A stretch of 64,000 nucleotides of DNA from Saturnia japonica (Eukaryota > Arthropoda > Insecta > Lepidoptera > Saturniidae): NCBI GenBank assembly GCA_033032175.1, contig CM065325.1:2322930-2386929 (forward strand). Reading direction: 5' to 3'. Positions 11,516 through 23,013 of this stretch are shown here, piece after piece (within the stretch, counting starts at the first letter, position 1; every line of letters starts with the position of its first letter). The translations under genes were made by a program, and so were the position numbers. A model generated the notes under the pieces. The model was given only the letters and a program-made list of their open reading frames with translations, searched no databases and was not told where the DNA came from.

Positions 11516-13590
11516 CTTTATGAAATTGTGGACCTAAGAATACACTTATGAGTGTTAAAATATTACTACCGATTAGGTAATTATTAAAGTCATCGGCAAG
11601 AAACTAGATCAGGTTTATTTTTTCTTTTTTTTAAATCTGTAATATAATATTTACAGTTAATAATCATATTGATTAATTAAGTGAATGTACAGGGCGGGAG
11701 TAATTTCCAGACATCACTGTCATTCAAATAATGCTTTACCCTAAATAACATTTTTACGTTTTTACAGTAAAAACTGCTTGGCCTGGTCCTTGAACTGATT
11801 GTCCGGAATTGCTCTACAAACATTGCTGCACTATATTTTGTGCCCAGTATATCGCGTTGCCTTACTGTCTTTCCCAATGTCGTACCTGTTCACTGATGGA
11901 TTTGTTCGGGCCGCGCCGCGTCCGTCCGTTGTAAATCATTATCTCGGCCGCGTAAAAACTAATTGAAAGGGACGCGAGCCCGACATTGTTATTACTTATT
12001 ACGGTAAGATAAAGGTCCCGGGATGTGAAACGGACTGCCAGTTTTATGGGAACAAAATAAACAAAGAACGCTTCTTGAATTGTCTTCGATTCTTTGAAAA
12101 TTTCCAACTTTTAGGTCAATTGTTGTTGTAGCAAAACGAACTTTTTAAATTAAAAAAATATAACATTTTATTATTGTTGATTGTCTATTTCTCGTGACAG
12201 AACTTAGTGTGAACTGTGATGGATATGCAAACACAAAGTAAAGTAGATACATACTGCGAACATGAAATACCTACAGAAGGTTCATACGGTACATGGTCGT
12301 TGATTTTTGAGTTTTGATTTTTAGTTTGATTTTTCAGTAACGTTGGTTTCGTATTTAAGCATCAAATGATAATCAAAATGCATCAAATATAATACGATCG
12401 TTTATTTCGGTTGAATTTATACTATCACAAAAACCAAGTACCTACTTCTAAATGTTAATGTTATTTATTGTAAATGTAATTTGCACATAGTTACACCAAA
12501 ATCGTCATTGAACTGGTCGGTCCCTAATTAGTAATTACATATATCGCTAGGGTAGAACTATAGCAAGAATGGCTAAACACTGGCATCAATATGAGAACTT
12601 CGTATTATGTACCAGCCATAATTGGACAAACAATCTGAATTTACCAATTTGAAGACGATATTTAGCGATTTCTTCTGTCGCTTTGCTCTAGCGAAATTAT
12701 ATATTTTGTAGGTACCTATATAAAAAAGATAACTTGACTGACTGACATATCAACGCACAGTCTAAACTTCTGGGGTTAAGACGTGAAAATTTGCATATAG
12801 GTTCGTTTTACACTATAGGCTAGCACTAAGGAAAGATTTTTGGAAATTCAACCACTAAGGTGGTGGAAAGGGGGCTGAAAGTTTGTATGAAAATTCGTAT
12901 TTTTTTAAGATAGATCTATTAAAAATTGGTATTTAGCAATTCAGTTACAAATTAAAAAATATGTCACGGGAAAAGAGCTAGTGCATAATAAGGGAGCTGT
13001 TTTGATGCGTGATTGCGTTTAAAAAGCAAGTTTATCGTGATTATAATGACGCGTTGATTTGAGTGAACGTTCTTTACCTTTTTATAATGTGTCACAAGTA
13101 CCAGAGCACGCCTTACGTAGATCGCTACATGATTACATCTGCCATCTGCCTATGAGTTTAGTGAAACCAAATTTATAATAGCAATAGTGATGCTCCGATT
13201 AATGACCGATGCTAGCAAATCTAACCCATATAATTGTTAGTTTTAAAGATAATTCATCTTCATTATAGGTAATAGGAAAATAGAAAATCAATATAGGGAG
13301 GTAGAGATTTGTACCCGACTGAGTCGCAGCCGTGGCCCCCATACACATAGTGATAAACCTGTAATATTGACTCTCTATTTGTTTATCGCGACGACCAACG
13401 ATAGATCGTCGATGTTTATTGATGAGCCATTTTTCATGGATTTTAATGTGCTTCCAATCAGGTAGAGAAGCGTTACTAAGCTGTGTAACTATTACAAAAA
13501 TGTGCTGGCTTATCACGTCAACGATTAAATTAAAAGCAAATGTCTAAAAACAATCTGGTTTAACTTAAGTTTTTATAAAAATACATACTT
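11516..13590. other. Intergenic, diffuse repeat debris
   Basis: 12740-12900 (GACTGACTGACATATCAACG, ACTTCTGGGG, GAAAGTTTGTATG) resembles a dispersed lepidopteran repeat whose tail also appears near 14630. The rest is AT-rich with no supported gene. Confidence 0.4.
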
Positions 13591-13594
13591 ACAT

Positions 13595-14095
13595 AAATAA
13601 CGCCTATTTCCCAACGGGGTAGGCAGAGACCACGTCCTTCCACTTGCTACAATCCTGGCATACATATTTCGCTTCTTCTACATTCATTAATCTTTTCACG
13701 CACGCTCGGCAGCTTAGAGTACTCTTGACCTGACCTTTCTTCAGAATGTCTACGATTTGATCGATGAACGTTCGTCAAGGCCTTCCTCTTCCAACGATTC
13801 CTTTCACACTCGCATTATAAATTTATTTAGTCATTCTTCTTTCACACCACACAGTTCTCTTATCAAACTATTTATTATCCTGTCACTCAATTTCACTCCT
13901 GACATACCTCTTAGCGCTCTCATTTCTACTGCATTTATTTTACTTTCAAGATTTTTCTGCCACACCCAGCTTTCACTTTTGGAACCAACACGTCTCTGTG
14001 CACAGCCAAAGGAACTTTCATAGAAATTCTCAAGGCTGCTCATGAAGCAGTGCAACACCCCATTCACCATATTACCGGCATTTACTCTCCTTCCT
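13595..14095 (-). mobile_element. RTE-like LINE, ORF2 C-terminal fragment, copy 1
   Basis: The minus strand reads KSESWVWQKNLESKINAVEM, ALRGMSGVKLSDRI and RELCGVKEE, the conserved tail after the reverse transcriptase in RTE/BovB-like lepidopteran LINEs. The downstream part, in another frame, matches the intact tail at 31347-31628, ending at the TACCCCGTTGGGAAATAGGC word. It is heavily 5'-truncated and frameshifted. Confidence 0.75.
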
Positions 14096-14983
14096 TTAAC
14101 AATCTCATAAAAACTTTTACTTATAAAAATGTACTATAAAAAAACTTCGTTTTGAAAAGTTATGCATGTCAAAAAGTAGCTACCTATATCATCATATCTT
14201 TGAGCTAAAATATCCGGGTTAAGAAACATAAAATTCAAGAAAACACGAACAAACATTTCCAAGAAAAGGTTTCGCGACAACACAAAAGCTCGTAAAACGC
14301 TATGATTAGTATAAACGTAGTGTGTATCTCGTAGAACAATACACTGCGCCTAAAGCAACAGGTACACGTCTATACCGACAGCCATACTTATTTTGCAGTT
14401 GACTATAATCACAGATTATCTAGCTCAGTGGGAAATACCAAAGCGCATTTTATTCTTTACGAGAAACGTGTAAAGATGACGTCAAGACATGGCCGATGAC
14501 GACAAAACTATACTGCATTGTAAACAAAGTTTTTTTTTAAATTATATTAGTATTTACACTTTGTAACACAACTTATGAAACACATTCTTCGGCGTTTTTC
14601 CAACATTTAACTCCTCAACGGTGTGAAAAGGGATGCTAAAGTTTGTATGGTAAATAAAAAAAAAACATGAATATACTTTGTAACCCTATACAAATCTATA
14701 AACTAAGTTTACTAACAATATTGGATTTAAGTCTGAAATAAATAAACATTATTACTTCTGCGTGACCTGTTCTAGAATGAAATGCAACAGAAGCCTAGTG
14801 ATTTTAGCATCAGATCGTTTATCCACCAACGCGGCATCTATCTACACTAAGTGTGCTATATTGAATTCATTCTGACGACAGTTTTGTTCGCATAAAATAA
14901 AATAATGGGAAATTAAAATAAGTGCACAAAATAAAATAATGGGAAAGCTAGTAATATTATAACTTGATTTTATATTTCATTAC
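14096..14983. other. Intergenic with a short direct repeat
   Basis: ATAAAATAAAATAATGGGAA occurs twice within about 14890-14947, about 35 bases apart. Otherwise AT-rich with no supported gene. Confidence 0.4.
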
Positions 14984-14984
14984 T

Positions 14985-15298
14985 AGCTGTGCCCACGGTT
15001 ACACCAGTGATAAATTTATTGGGGTAACTCTCCAGCGCGGCATCCCGCGCCGCCGCGCCGCTTCCCGCCGACCCGCCTCCCGCACCTTTCCCGTGTAATC
15101 GTTCTCACTTTCCGTACTTGCCTACAGCTTACCTTCTTAATGTCGTACTTTGAATTCACATACTATAACTTACTATCCTCAATAACTAGGCTATAAAACT
15201 GCAAAAGAGAATTTCTCAAATATGACTGATAGTTTCAGAGATTAGCGCATTCAAACAAAAAAAAAACAATATTTTGGGCTTTATAAAAATAGTATAGA
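14985..15298 (-). mobile_element. Helitron (family A), minus-strand copy
   Basis: The left end ACTAGCTGTGCCCACGGTTA is the Helitron 3' terminus, followed by the GC-rich subterminal region (GCGCCGCCGCGCCGC). The right side has ACTGATAGTTTCAGAGATTA and TAGCGCATTCAAACAAA, and ends AGTATAGA, giving the 5' TC on the minus strand. Confidence 0.75.
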
Positions 15299-15884
15299 TT
15301 TAAATGTACGTAAAAAACACATTGGCAAATCTTATTCAGTAATGAAAACTGGTTTCTCTTATTAATTTTTACAGCATCTATTATTCGTAAGAAAGAAGCA
15401 TTCAAGTCATTTTATCTTGTTAAACGAACACATTGCTAACAACTGCAAGAGCTTATTGTATTTCGACTCACATTGATACCCTACACTCAATTATAATAAT
15501 ACTGTATCTATGCAAATAATACATATACCGTTATGGATCTCAACCCGTAACCTAACACCTTTAAATTTATTTCGAAACTCCTTAAGTAATAATAAACAAA
15601 AAATATGCATCATAAAACACAAATCCCCAATGACCCTTTCCTTGTTGTGTCTATTGTTTGAAAAATAAACCAGACATGGAACCGTTGCAAAGATCAAATC
15701 AAAACTACTCATGAAGAACGTTCCCTTTACTTTGACTTCAGTCGTTGTCACAAAATAATCACAAAAAGAAATAGTTATTGTTATTTCAATTACCGACAAG
15801 GATCCCATCTTTTTTGTTTGTTTGAACAATCTAATATCTGGAACTCCAGTCAATTTGATAAATTCAATTTTGCTTTTTATTGCC

Positions 15885-16030
15885 TATTTGTTAAAGAAGG
15901 TTATAGGCTATGTAACTTCACGCTACGATCCTAAGAAGCAGAACAGTTACTGTGAACGTCAAGCTGTAAGCAAGTACGGGAATTGATAACAACTTTAGGG
16001 TACACGGATGCAAAAAAGCTGTGCAAAAAA
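15885..16030 (+). mobile_element. Helitron (family A) internal fragment
   Basis: AAAGAAGGTTATAGGCTATG, ACTTCACGCTACGATCC and GTGAACGTCAAGC match the family A middle and are followed by GTACACGGATGC. Neither terminus is preserved. Confidence 0.6.
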
Positions 16031-16679
16031 ATGCACGGCACTCGAACAAGCTCATAAACAAGAAAATGACACTCTCTGTGCATTCAGATTATAATAGCAA
16101 GATTATTAACTGTTAATATTATTTGTACAGTTGAAAAAAAAATTATAACTTGCCGATTCATTCTCGATGACTGGGATGTTTTCTGAACCAATAGTAGTGT
16201 TTTGGCGTTCATAAGTGCATTCTTAAGGCCAAAAATCACAAAAATGAATAAAAAATCCTTTTATTTTGAGCTTATCTCATATTACTGTAAAAATCAAGAG
16301 TTATTCAATTTATCACAAACCTAAAGATGTACAATTATTATAACTACCTCGTTTAGAATTATTAAGGAAGATTATAGAAACGATTATCATGAAGAAATGA
16401 CGGAAAACAGTCTTCGCCCACCCGCTCATTGTCTGGATCGTTTAACAATAGGGTGTAAACTGGATACGCCTCAATAAGGGTGCTTGTAAAAGCAGTTTAT
16501 GAGTTATGCTTATGCCTGTGTTCAATTGGGTTATTTGTTCAAATCCTATCTACGTGCATTATTATTTATTACATAAACGTACAATAAGGATATATTGAAG
16601 GACAAACTGAATACTTCTATGCAACTAATTGCACTAGGGCTTAAGTGAACTTAATGTAAAAAACTTAAGTTTTCTAAAT

Positions 16680-16935
16680 TACGTGTCGAGGTGAGTTCGA
16701 ATCCCTGCAATGTGCCCGAGCTTTCGGTAAAGGAAAACATCATGATGAAACAATAGCATGGTGGTATGGCTCGCGGTTAGCTACCACCCTCAAGTTGGAA
16801 ATCTGCCGCCAAACACAAATATGTGTGTTCCGGCAACTGCACTTGAGAGCCAGTCATCCCACTCTAGGCACTCACTTAAGGCAGTCACTTAAGATCAGGT
16901 GACATTCTGGCCACAACGCTAAACTTATAACGATT
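16680..16935 (+). repeat. tRNA-headed SINE, copy 3, plus strand
   Basis: Begins with GAGGTGAGTTCGAATCCC, a clear pol III B-box, followed by the body shared (inverted) with 1225, 6885 and 49495: AGCATGGTGGTATGGC, CCCTCAAGTTGGAAATC, GAGAGCCAGTC and GATCAGGTGAC. This copy fixes the orientation of the family. Confidence 0.75.
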
Positions 16936-16948
16936 AAAATAATCCTAT

Positions 16949-17316
16949 AATCTATATAAAATTTAGAAAGCTCAAGAGATACTTGTTTTTTTTTTGTTTG
17001 TTTGCTTGTTTGAACTCTCTAAACTATGGAACAAGCAGTCAGATTTAAAAAAATTATTTTTTTCTTCATGTATCCTATTTATTGAGTAAAGATTTAAGCT
17101 ATATAAATTCACGCTACGACTCTTATGAAGCGGAGCAATAAACATGAACGTCAAGCAATCTAGCAAGCTATAGGCAAATCGGGAATGAGAACAATGATAG
17201 GGCTGCTACACGGGTGCGTCGGAGGAGGAGGCGCGGCGCGGAGGCGCGGCGCGGCGCGGAGGCGCGGCGCGGCGCGGTGCAAAGTTCATCAAATAAATTT
17301 AACACGGGTGAAACCG
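16949..17316 (+). mobile_element. Helitron (family A) with an expanded GC-rich 3' segment
   Basis: A TCTATATAAAATTTAGAAAG start, then ATTCACGCTACGACTC, GCGGAGCAATAAACATGAAC, CGTCAAGCAATCTAGC and GAAACCGTGGCGCACGG near the 3' end. 17222-17280 is an expanded gcgcggcgcgga tandem array that creates a spurious Arg/Ala-rich open frame. The final CTAG is mutated. Confidence 0.7.
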
Positions 17317-19544
17317 TGGCGCACGGCTCGTACCTACGATATAACTGTGTAATAATGATTAGACATTTACCAAGCAGTCACAGAAAATCAACATGACGTA
17401 TCCCACAGGTTTTTCGCGTTCGAATCTTACTAGGAAAAATAAAACAACAACTCTATAACATTTTCTTTCACATTTCCATAAATAACTAGGAATCTTGTTT
17501 TTATACAAAGTTTCTTTAACTGATTGTAAGTAGTACAAGACCTCTGAAAATCACAGCTTTATAAGATCAAGTTACGCGCAGGCGTGTCCGCCATGTTAAA
17601 TCGGCGGTTATATGAAAGATTCATGGCCGGCTTAAAAGGATTCTCTCATTTATATTAAGTTAAATTAAATGAAAAAACAAATAAATAGATGACACTTTAT
17701 TCGTTCGTTCGATGACAGTGATACTCACTTGTTTTTATTGAAGATCATTAACAATAAACCAATAAACGATAAACAAATATTTTAACTTTATTTTTAAAAA
17801 CATATTTTCAACTCGCTAATGGAGTCACTGTAAATAGTTATACTATGAATAATGGTCGCAGACCCACTAAAGTACGAGTGACTTACTCGTACTTGTGAAA
17901 CACCTTGAACTCGGAGTTGGCAAATCGTTATTTACCTTCACGTTTATTTTCAAGGGAACATTAACAGTTGTTGTGTGAAACAGTTCATATTGTTGAAGCA
18001 ATAAGAAACTTATTTTGTTATATAGGAAGCTAGGACTTGTCCTCGCGGCGCGGCGCGGCGTCGCGTCGCGTCGCGTCGCGTCGCGTCGCGTCGTCATGAC
18101 GATATTGTATCGCATCCGCCAAGGCTGTTGCACTAATTACGCGGATCACGTTTCAAACTGCATTGCAAGTTGTAATACTGTTGGAATATTTACCTATAAG
18201 TAAATTATATTGACGCTTACGACCGATATTATCGACGTTTTACAGCCAGAGAAGTCTGTTGCTGATTTTTGTAAAATAAACATATTTTTATTATGGTAAT
18301 CAAACAATTAAGGTATTCCATGCTCCTCTGAACAAAACTGAAAATCACGCACATCACAGAAAAGTTAACAACTGAAAAGTAATCACAGAAAAGTCTGGCT
18401 TGTTCTGAGATTAAATGTTTTGTTTTGGCTCCGTAGTAGAATGCTTACTTACTACCAATCTCACTGCACCAAAACCTGTCAATGTATTTGCTAGATAAAT
18501 TATTTGGAAACTACGAAATTATTAAAATAGCTCGCTGGTGCTCGCGACTTGTTCACATGAAAATGCATCTTTTTATATTCCACTGGAAAACACGTAATCT
18601 GTAGCTGTCTTATATATTTTATTTTATCATTACTGTTTAGCCCCTATAAAAAACGTAATAATATGTAACCTAGATCCTTCCTTGAATTCAATCCTACATT
18701 TATCTGAAAATTGAATTAAAATTGATTTCAAGTGATGCGCGTTCTAAAGCGGATATAATATTTAAAAAAATATAGATAGATAACAGAATTCGATTTTGGC
18801 GTATATCTGTATAGACATTTAAAAGGTTTAAGGGATACTAGGACATTAATTCCAGTCTAAATAGAAACTATCAAATAGGTACCGGGTTCTGCAGCATTAT
18901 GTTGTGTATTATCCGGCATGACGTCATCGTTGTTCATATACATATTGTATGGTATCTTCTACAAATGTTATCATTTCATTGAGTTATATTTAAAAAAAAA
19001 CATTATTCTACTTATCCATCCGACCTGCAAGTAACCACTTATTTTAAATGAAAACAAGTTTCGTCAACGGTTTTATATAGCATTAAATGTTTGTCTGTTA
19101 GCTTAAGGAAAAGAGTTTTGCGTGTGGTTTTCACAGTAATCATTTCTGGCAATAATTATGACTTACGTTCTCTTACGTACATATAAATGCTAAACCTATG
19201 ACGCTGCGCTTTCCAGCCCGATTTATTAATTGAAACTTTAACACACTATCACAGACAGACACGTTATTTTATGTATTTGTTTATATAAATTCACTAAGAA
19301 TGACTTGTATTTCATCTAAAAAAATATTTGAAGCTCAGTATTTTTAAAGAAACACGATATCATCCGATAAATAGAACAGAGACAATTGAAAAATTCTGTA
19401 TACATATTTCTTTTTCTCACTATGTATTTGCGATTTCGTCCGCGAGGAATTTCGTATGAGTCGATGCGGGGCGCGGTGGTGCGGAAGGGGAACGTGCGCG
19501 TGGGAAGCACGCGGTATTAGACACTCCTACATCAGTTTATTTTA
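17317..19544. other. Intergenic with a GTCGC pentamer array
   Basis: 18043-18094 is a GC-rich tandem tract: gcgcgg units, then about seven copies of GTCGC. It ends with GTCATGAC. The rest is AT-rich; a second GC-rich patch is at about 19435-19510. No gene supported. Confidence 0.45.
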
Positions 19545-19896
19545 TTTGCGCGGAACCCTATTTTTTTCTCCAAAATAAAATTAGCCTAAGTTGTTCCTTA
19601 TAACATCAGCTATATGCCAGTGAAAGTCCCGTCGAATCGACCAACAGACAGACAGACACCAAAAATTTTATAAATAAATTTTTCGTACCTATAGACTTTC
19701 ATATGCATTTAGTAAAAAGACCTACAAAAAAGTCAGCGAAATTATATGTCTATCTTCTAACTCTTTTAAGGAACACCCACAATAAGCCACTTTTCTCTTT
19801 AAAATAACCGAGAGCGGGGGTAGCAAGATTCGCGCGTGTGTACGATCAACATCATTCTGTAGTCCACGTGAGCAAAGCCGCGGTCACAGCTAGTAG
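19545..19896 (+). mobile_element. Helitron-like repeat, copy B2
   Basis: Contains GCGCGGAACCCTA, AGCCTAAGTTGTTCC, CCAGTGAAAGTCCCGTC and GGAACACCCACAATAAGCC. It ends with CATTCTGTAGTCCACGTGAG and GGTCACAGCTAG at about 19885-19895. A family A fragment (GGTCAAGAGATTG, AACGCTAATTCTGG) follows directly at 19897-19985. Confidence 0.65.
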
Positions 19897-19989
19897 ATTA
19901 TAAAGGTCAAGAGATTGTTTATTTAAAAACGCTAATTCTGGATCTGCCACTCAGATATGAGGATGGTTATAGTCTATATAACTTAAGCA

Positions 19990-20774
19990 TGCTGCACTGC
20001 GCAAGTCATCTAAAATGTACTCACTCGAGAAAATTCAGTATGAAACTGAAAACCCCTTTACAAGTTGTTGTTTTCTTTGGTTTTTTCATTTATTTTTTAT
20101 TTTATTTCAAAATGATAGATACTTTATTCAATTTATGCCCTAAAAAAGCGTTTATTATCAAAGTCGAAACACTACTACCGGTTCGGAAAACATCCCAGCC
20201 ATCGAGAAGAAACTTGATCGGGTTTATCTGCTTTTTACATTCATTTCAATTATTAATGTTCGGATTATGGTATGTATGTATAGAAAAGACCGCATAAGAA
20301 CTTTAAAAAGTATGTAAATTCAAGATGGAAATTAAGGATACAACTGGGTAGATATGGATTTTGTCAGATCACCTGTTTTTTTTTTTACTATCCACTGAAA
20401 AACTACTACCACTAAAAATAAATAATATGTTTCTACTTATATTTGAATAACCGTGAAAGTTTTAAAGCTACATTGTTTTTTTTTTTCTTCTAGCAAAATC
20501 GTACATGATTTTTTTTACATCTGACTATACTGTTAGCCTTAGGAGCCCTGAAGCCGCTGCGGCTTTTGCAGCTTCACCGAACTTGAAAATCGGTATATCC
20601 CTCGCGCATATTGTACCAAACATTGGCCTTGTTCGACCCAACCCCAATTACTGTGAAAATGAGCGCTTGATCGGTGTTCCGCGAAACGGCGCGCGGTTCG
20701 GCTTTGGGCGTAGTGGGGGCGGGAGTGAAGGGAGCGCGGCATAGCAATAACATGACGTGTTGGACATCCGTAAT
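19990..20774. other. Intergenic, no gene recognised
   Basis: Two poly-T stretches (about 20370 and 20475) and a GC-rich stretch at 20530-20750 with overlapping open frames on both strands. None shows a domain, splice site or codon pattern that I trust. Confidence 0.35.
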
Positions 20775-20913
20775 GGGGATATTTCACTGCACGATCTACC
20801 GTACCCGATTTCCGGGGGGAGGGCAGGGGGCTCTTGGCCGCAGGATCGAGCGTCGCTATTGGCTCGATTCAAAGCCCCTCTGCCCACGGTAGATCGTGCC
20901 GTGAAATAACCCC
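20775..20913. mobile_element. TTAA-type MITE with about 28-bp inverted ends
   Basis: The left end GGGGATATTTCACTGCACGA and the inverse of the right end GGGGTTATTTCACGGCACGA both continue into TCTACCGT. The right flank is TTAA (20914-20917) and the left flank is TAAT, a likely mutated TTAA. 139 bp with no coding capacity: a piggyBac-like non-autonomous element. Confidence 0.7.
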
Positions 20914-21149
20914 TTAACCTATTTAGTGGCTCCATTTGTTTGACACTATAGTAGTGGATAATAAATTTAGTAATACTTTTTAATTACTTCATTCTTGTGA
21001 ATGGGTATTATGCAGCCGCGAGGAAACACCGATAAGTGCCTGACTACATGTTTTCAAGTTGTGAGATAGTTAGTAAAGCATTAGTAAAATCTATATTAAA
21101 GTAAAGTTTGTGGGAGGTATTTTGAACCTACAGTTCTGTTGTAAAAATT

Positions 21150-21545
21150 CTTTTACTAAAGCTACGCGCGCATGGAAACTAAGATAATATATAGGGCGGG
21201 TGTGTTCGGCCGGTAATGTAGTATGGGGCCGCGCATAGAACATTTGTGTAGTCGATCGATCGAGTTATGCGCGCATTGAACGATTTTAACTGGTCAATTA
21301 GACCTATATATAATGGAAGCACGTAAAGCAGGTAAATGCGATCGGCCGACTAACAATAGGGCTCATGCGCAGACGCTACAAATCTACAGGTGCAACCGCG
21401 CGCGCGCTTCGCCGGTTCGTCCGTTTGATTAGCGTCCATGCGCAGTCATACATGAAACACCTGTGTTGTAAGGTTGTAACTGACCAATAGTTTTATCAGC
21501 CTACAAAATTAGCTCCCATGCGCGCGTATCCTAATAGTAAGCTAC
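21150..21545. repeat. Inverted-repeat unit rich in TGCGCA/GCGCAT words
   Basis: The left arm ACTAAAGCTACGCGCGCATG (about 21155) pairs imperfectly with the right arm CATGCGCGCGTATCCTAATA (about 21518). Inside are repeated alternating words: CCGCGCATAG, TTATGCGCGCATTG, CTCATGCGCAGACG and CCATGCGCAGTC. It may be a diverged MITE; TGCGCATGCGCA-like words are also NRF1-type binding motifs. Confidence 0.5.
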
Positions 21546-22720
21546 ATAATCCCTGAGTGCTATACGCTATTCTTACCATTCTAAATCAATTTTATATTGT
21601 AATTATCGCGAACGAAGTCACGGACAGTTTCGAGTAATAAATAACACAATGTTATACATACTATGGTTGCATCATAGTTTCTTTCATTGAAAGCTTAAAC
21701 TCTTTATGAATTTCAGAATCACGTTCTTCATTGTGTCGCCCGAATGAATACTGGGCCATAATTAGTCTGCAAAATGTCAAATTAACTTTCTATTGTTGTT
21801 ACTTGTTCCCGTGACACAAGCGCCACGCAATGTTTCTGATTTGGCACGTATCGAGAAATCGCAACGTATTGCTCTCTGTACGAGTAGCTACTAGCTCGGC
21901 GCGGTGCGGCGCGGCAGTCCACTTGGTGCATTTATCAACGCATCCGCGCCGCGCCATGCGCGACTCTGTCGGCCTTGGCACGCAGTCACTACGTCGCGTC
22001 GCGTCGCGCTGATAACGAAAATATCACTGTTTCAAATTTATCACTTAGGAGACTCGACAGAAAGTGATTGGCAAAGTAAATAATTCATTGTTAGCAACTA
22101 GTGATCCACCTACAAGCAAAATACCTTCTAGTTACTAGTACAACTAGATTATAGCCGGAGCGCTTTAAGCGCGACCTTCCCTATAAAACGTTTGCGAAAC
22201 GCGGGGCAGAGGGTGTGTATGAATATTTGATTAATAAACGTCTAGATTCCTAGTCCGGCGTTTCAAAGGAGTATTTTTTAAAAGCATGAAAAATAAACAC
22301 ATTGCTTAAAGCCACTGTCAGTACATTTAGCTCTCTACAGAGTATAAACGGATGTTTGCTCTCGCAATTGTAATTTACAAAATTAAACTTATGATGAAAG
22401 TATATTACGGTTATGTTACGATGAGACTGATATATGCGAATTGCATAAAAGCGTCTAAAAATTTAAGAATAAAAAAAAATAACTTTGCAAAGACTACTTC
22501 CTAAAAAAAGATATGGATAAAAAGATTACATTCCATATGTAAGTTTGTGATTTCATATAAATACGTCACTTCAATTCATTTATAATAATATAATTTTTTC
22601 ATAAAAGTATAGATGTAATTTCTTGTCCGTGTTGCTGTTATAAAGGCATAGATATTTCCTCTGACGGTTGTTAAAATTATAATAATATAATCTCGACACT
22701 GCTTTAACCTAAAACCAATG
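21546..22720. other. Intergenic, no gene recognised
   Basis: GC-rich patch 21895-22012 with cggcgcggtgc and GTCGC units; the remainder is AT-rich. No supported gene. Confidence 0.35.
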
Positions 22721-22721
22721 A

Positions 22722-23013
22722 ATTTGTGCTCGTTAGATTCGTCTCGATGAGTAGAAGTTTGGCAGTACATGATCAGGATCTAATGATGAAGCAGGCCACT
22801 GGTCACAGGCACTCCACAGTGCCTTATCGCAAGAACATTGAGTTTGTTTTCGTTAGGTTCGTGTCGATGACTAATTGGTTGGCAGTACCTGATCAGGGTT
22901 GCATTATGGAGCTAGGAACTCGTCACAGCAACTCCTCAATGCCTTAACGCAAGGACATTGAGTTTGTACTCGTAAGGTTCGTCTCGATGAGTAGTTGGCT
23001 GACAGTAGCTGAA
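22722..23013. repeat. 120-bp tandem repeat, about 2.4 copies
   Basis: The word GTCTCGATGA (or GTGTCGATGA) falls at exactly 22741, 22861 and 22981, so the period is 120. Other phased words are TTGGCAGTAC, GATCAGG, GTCACAG and GCAAGAACATTGAGTTTGT. Since 120 divides by three, the plus strand stays open through two units (about 22726-22947). Units differ by roughly a fifth of positions, so the array is old. Confidence 0.85.

Noticed and set aside
17214..17396. Arg/Ala-rich open frame as a gene
   Set aside because: It is the translation of a gcgcggcg tandem tract inside a Helitron.
20505..20935. Open frames on both strands around a GC-rich stretch
   Set aside because: Overlap a MITE and show no domain or splice signal.
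22722..23013. CRISPR-like array
   Set aside because: Units are contiguous 120-bp tandem repeats without spacers, in a eukaryotic genome.
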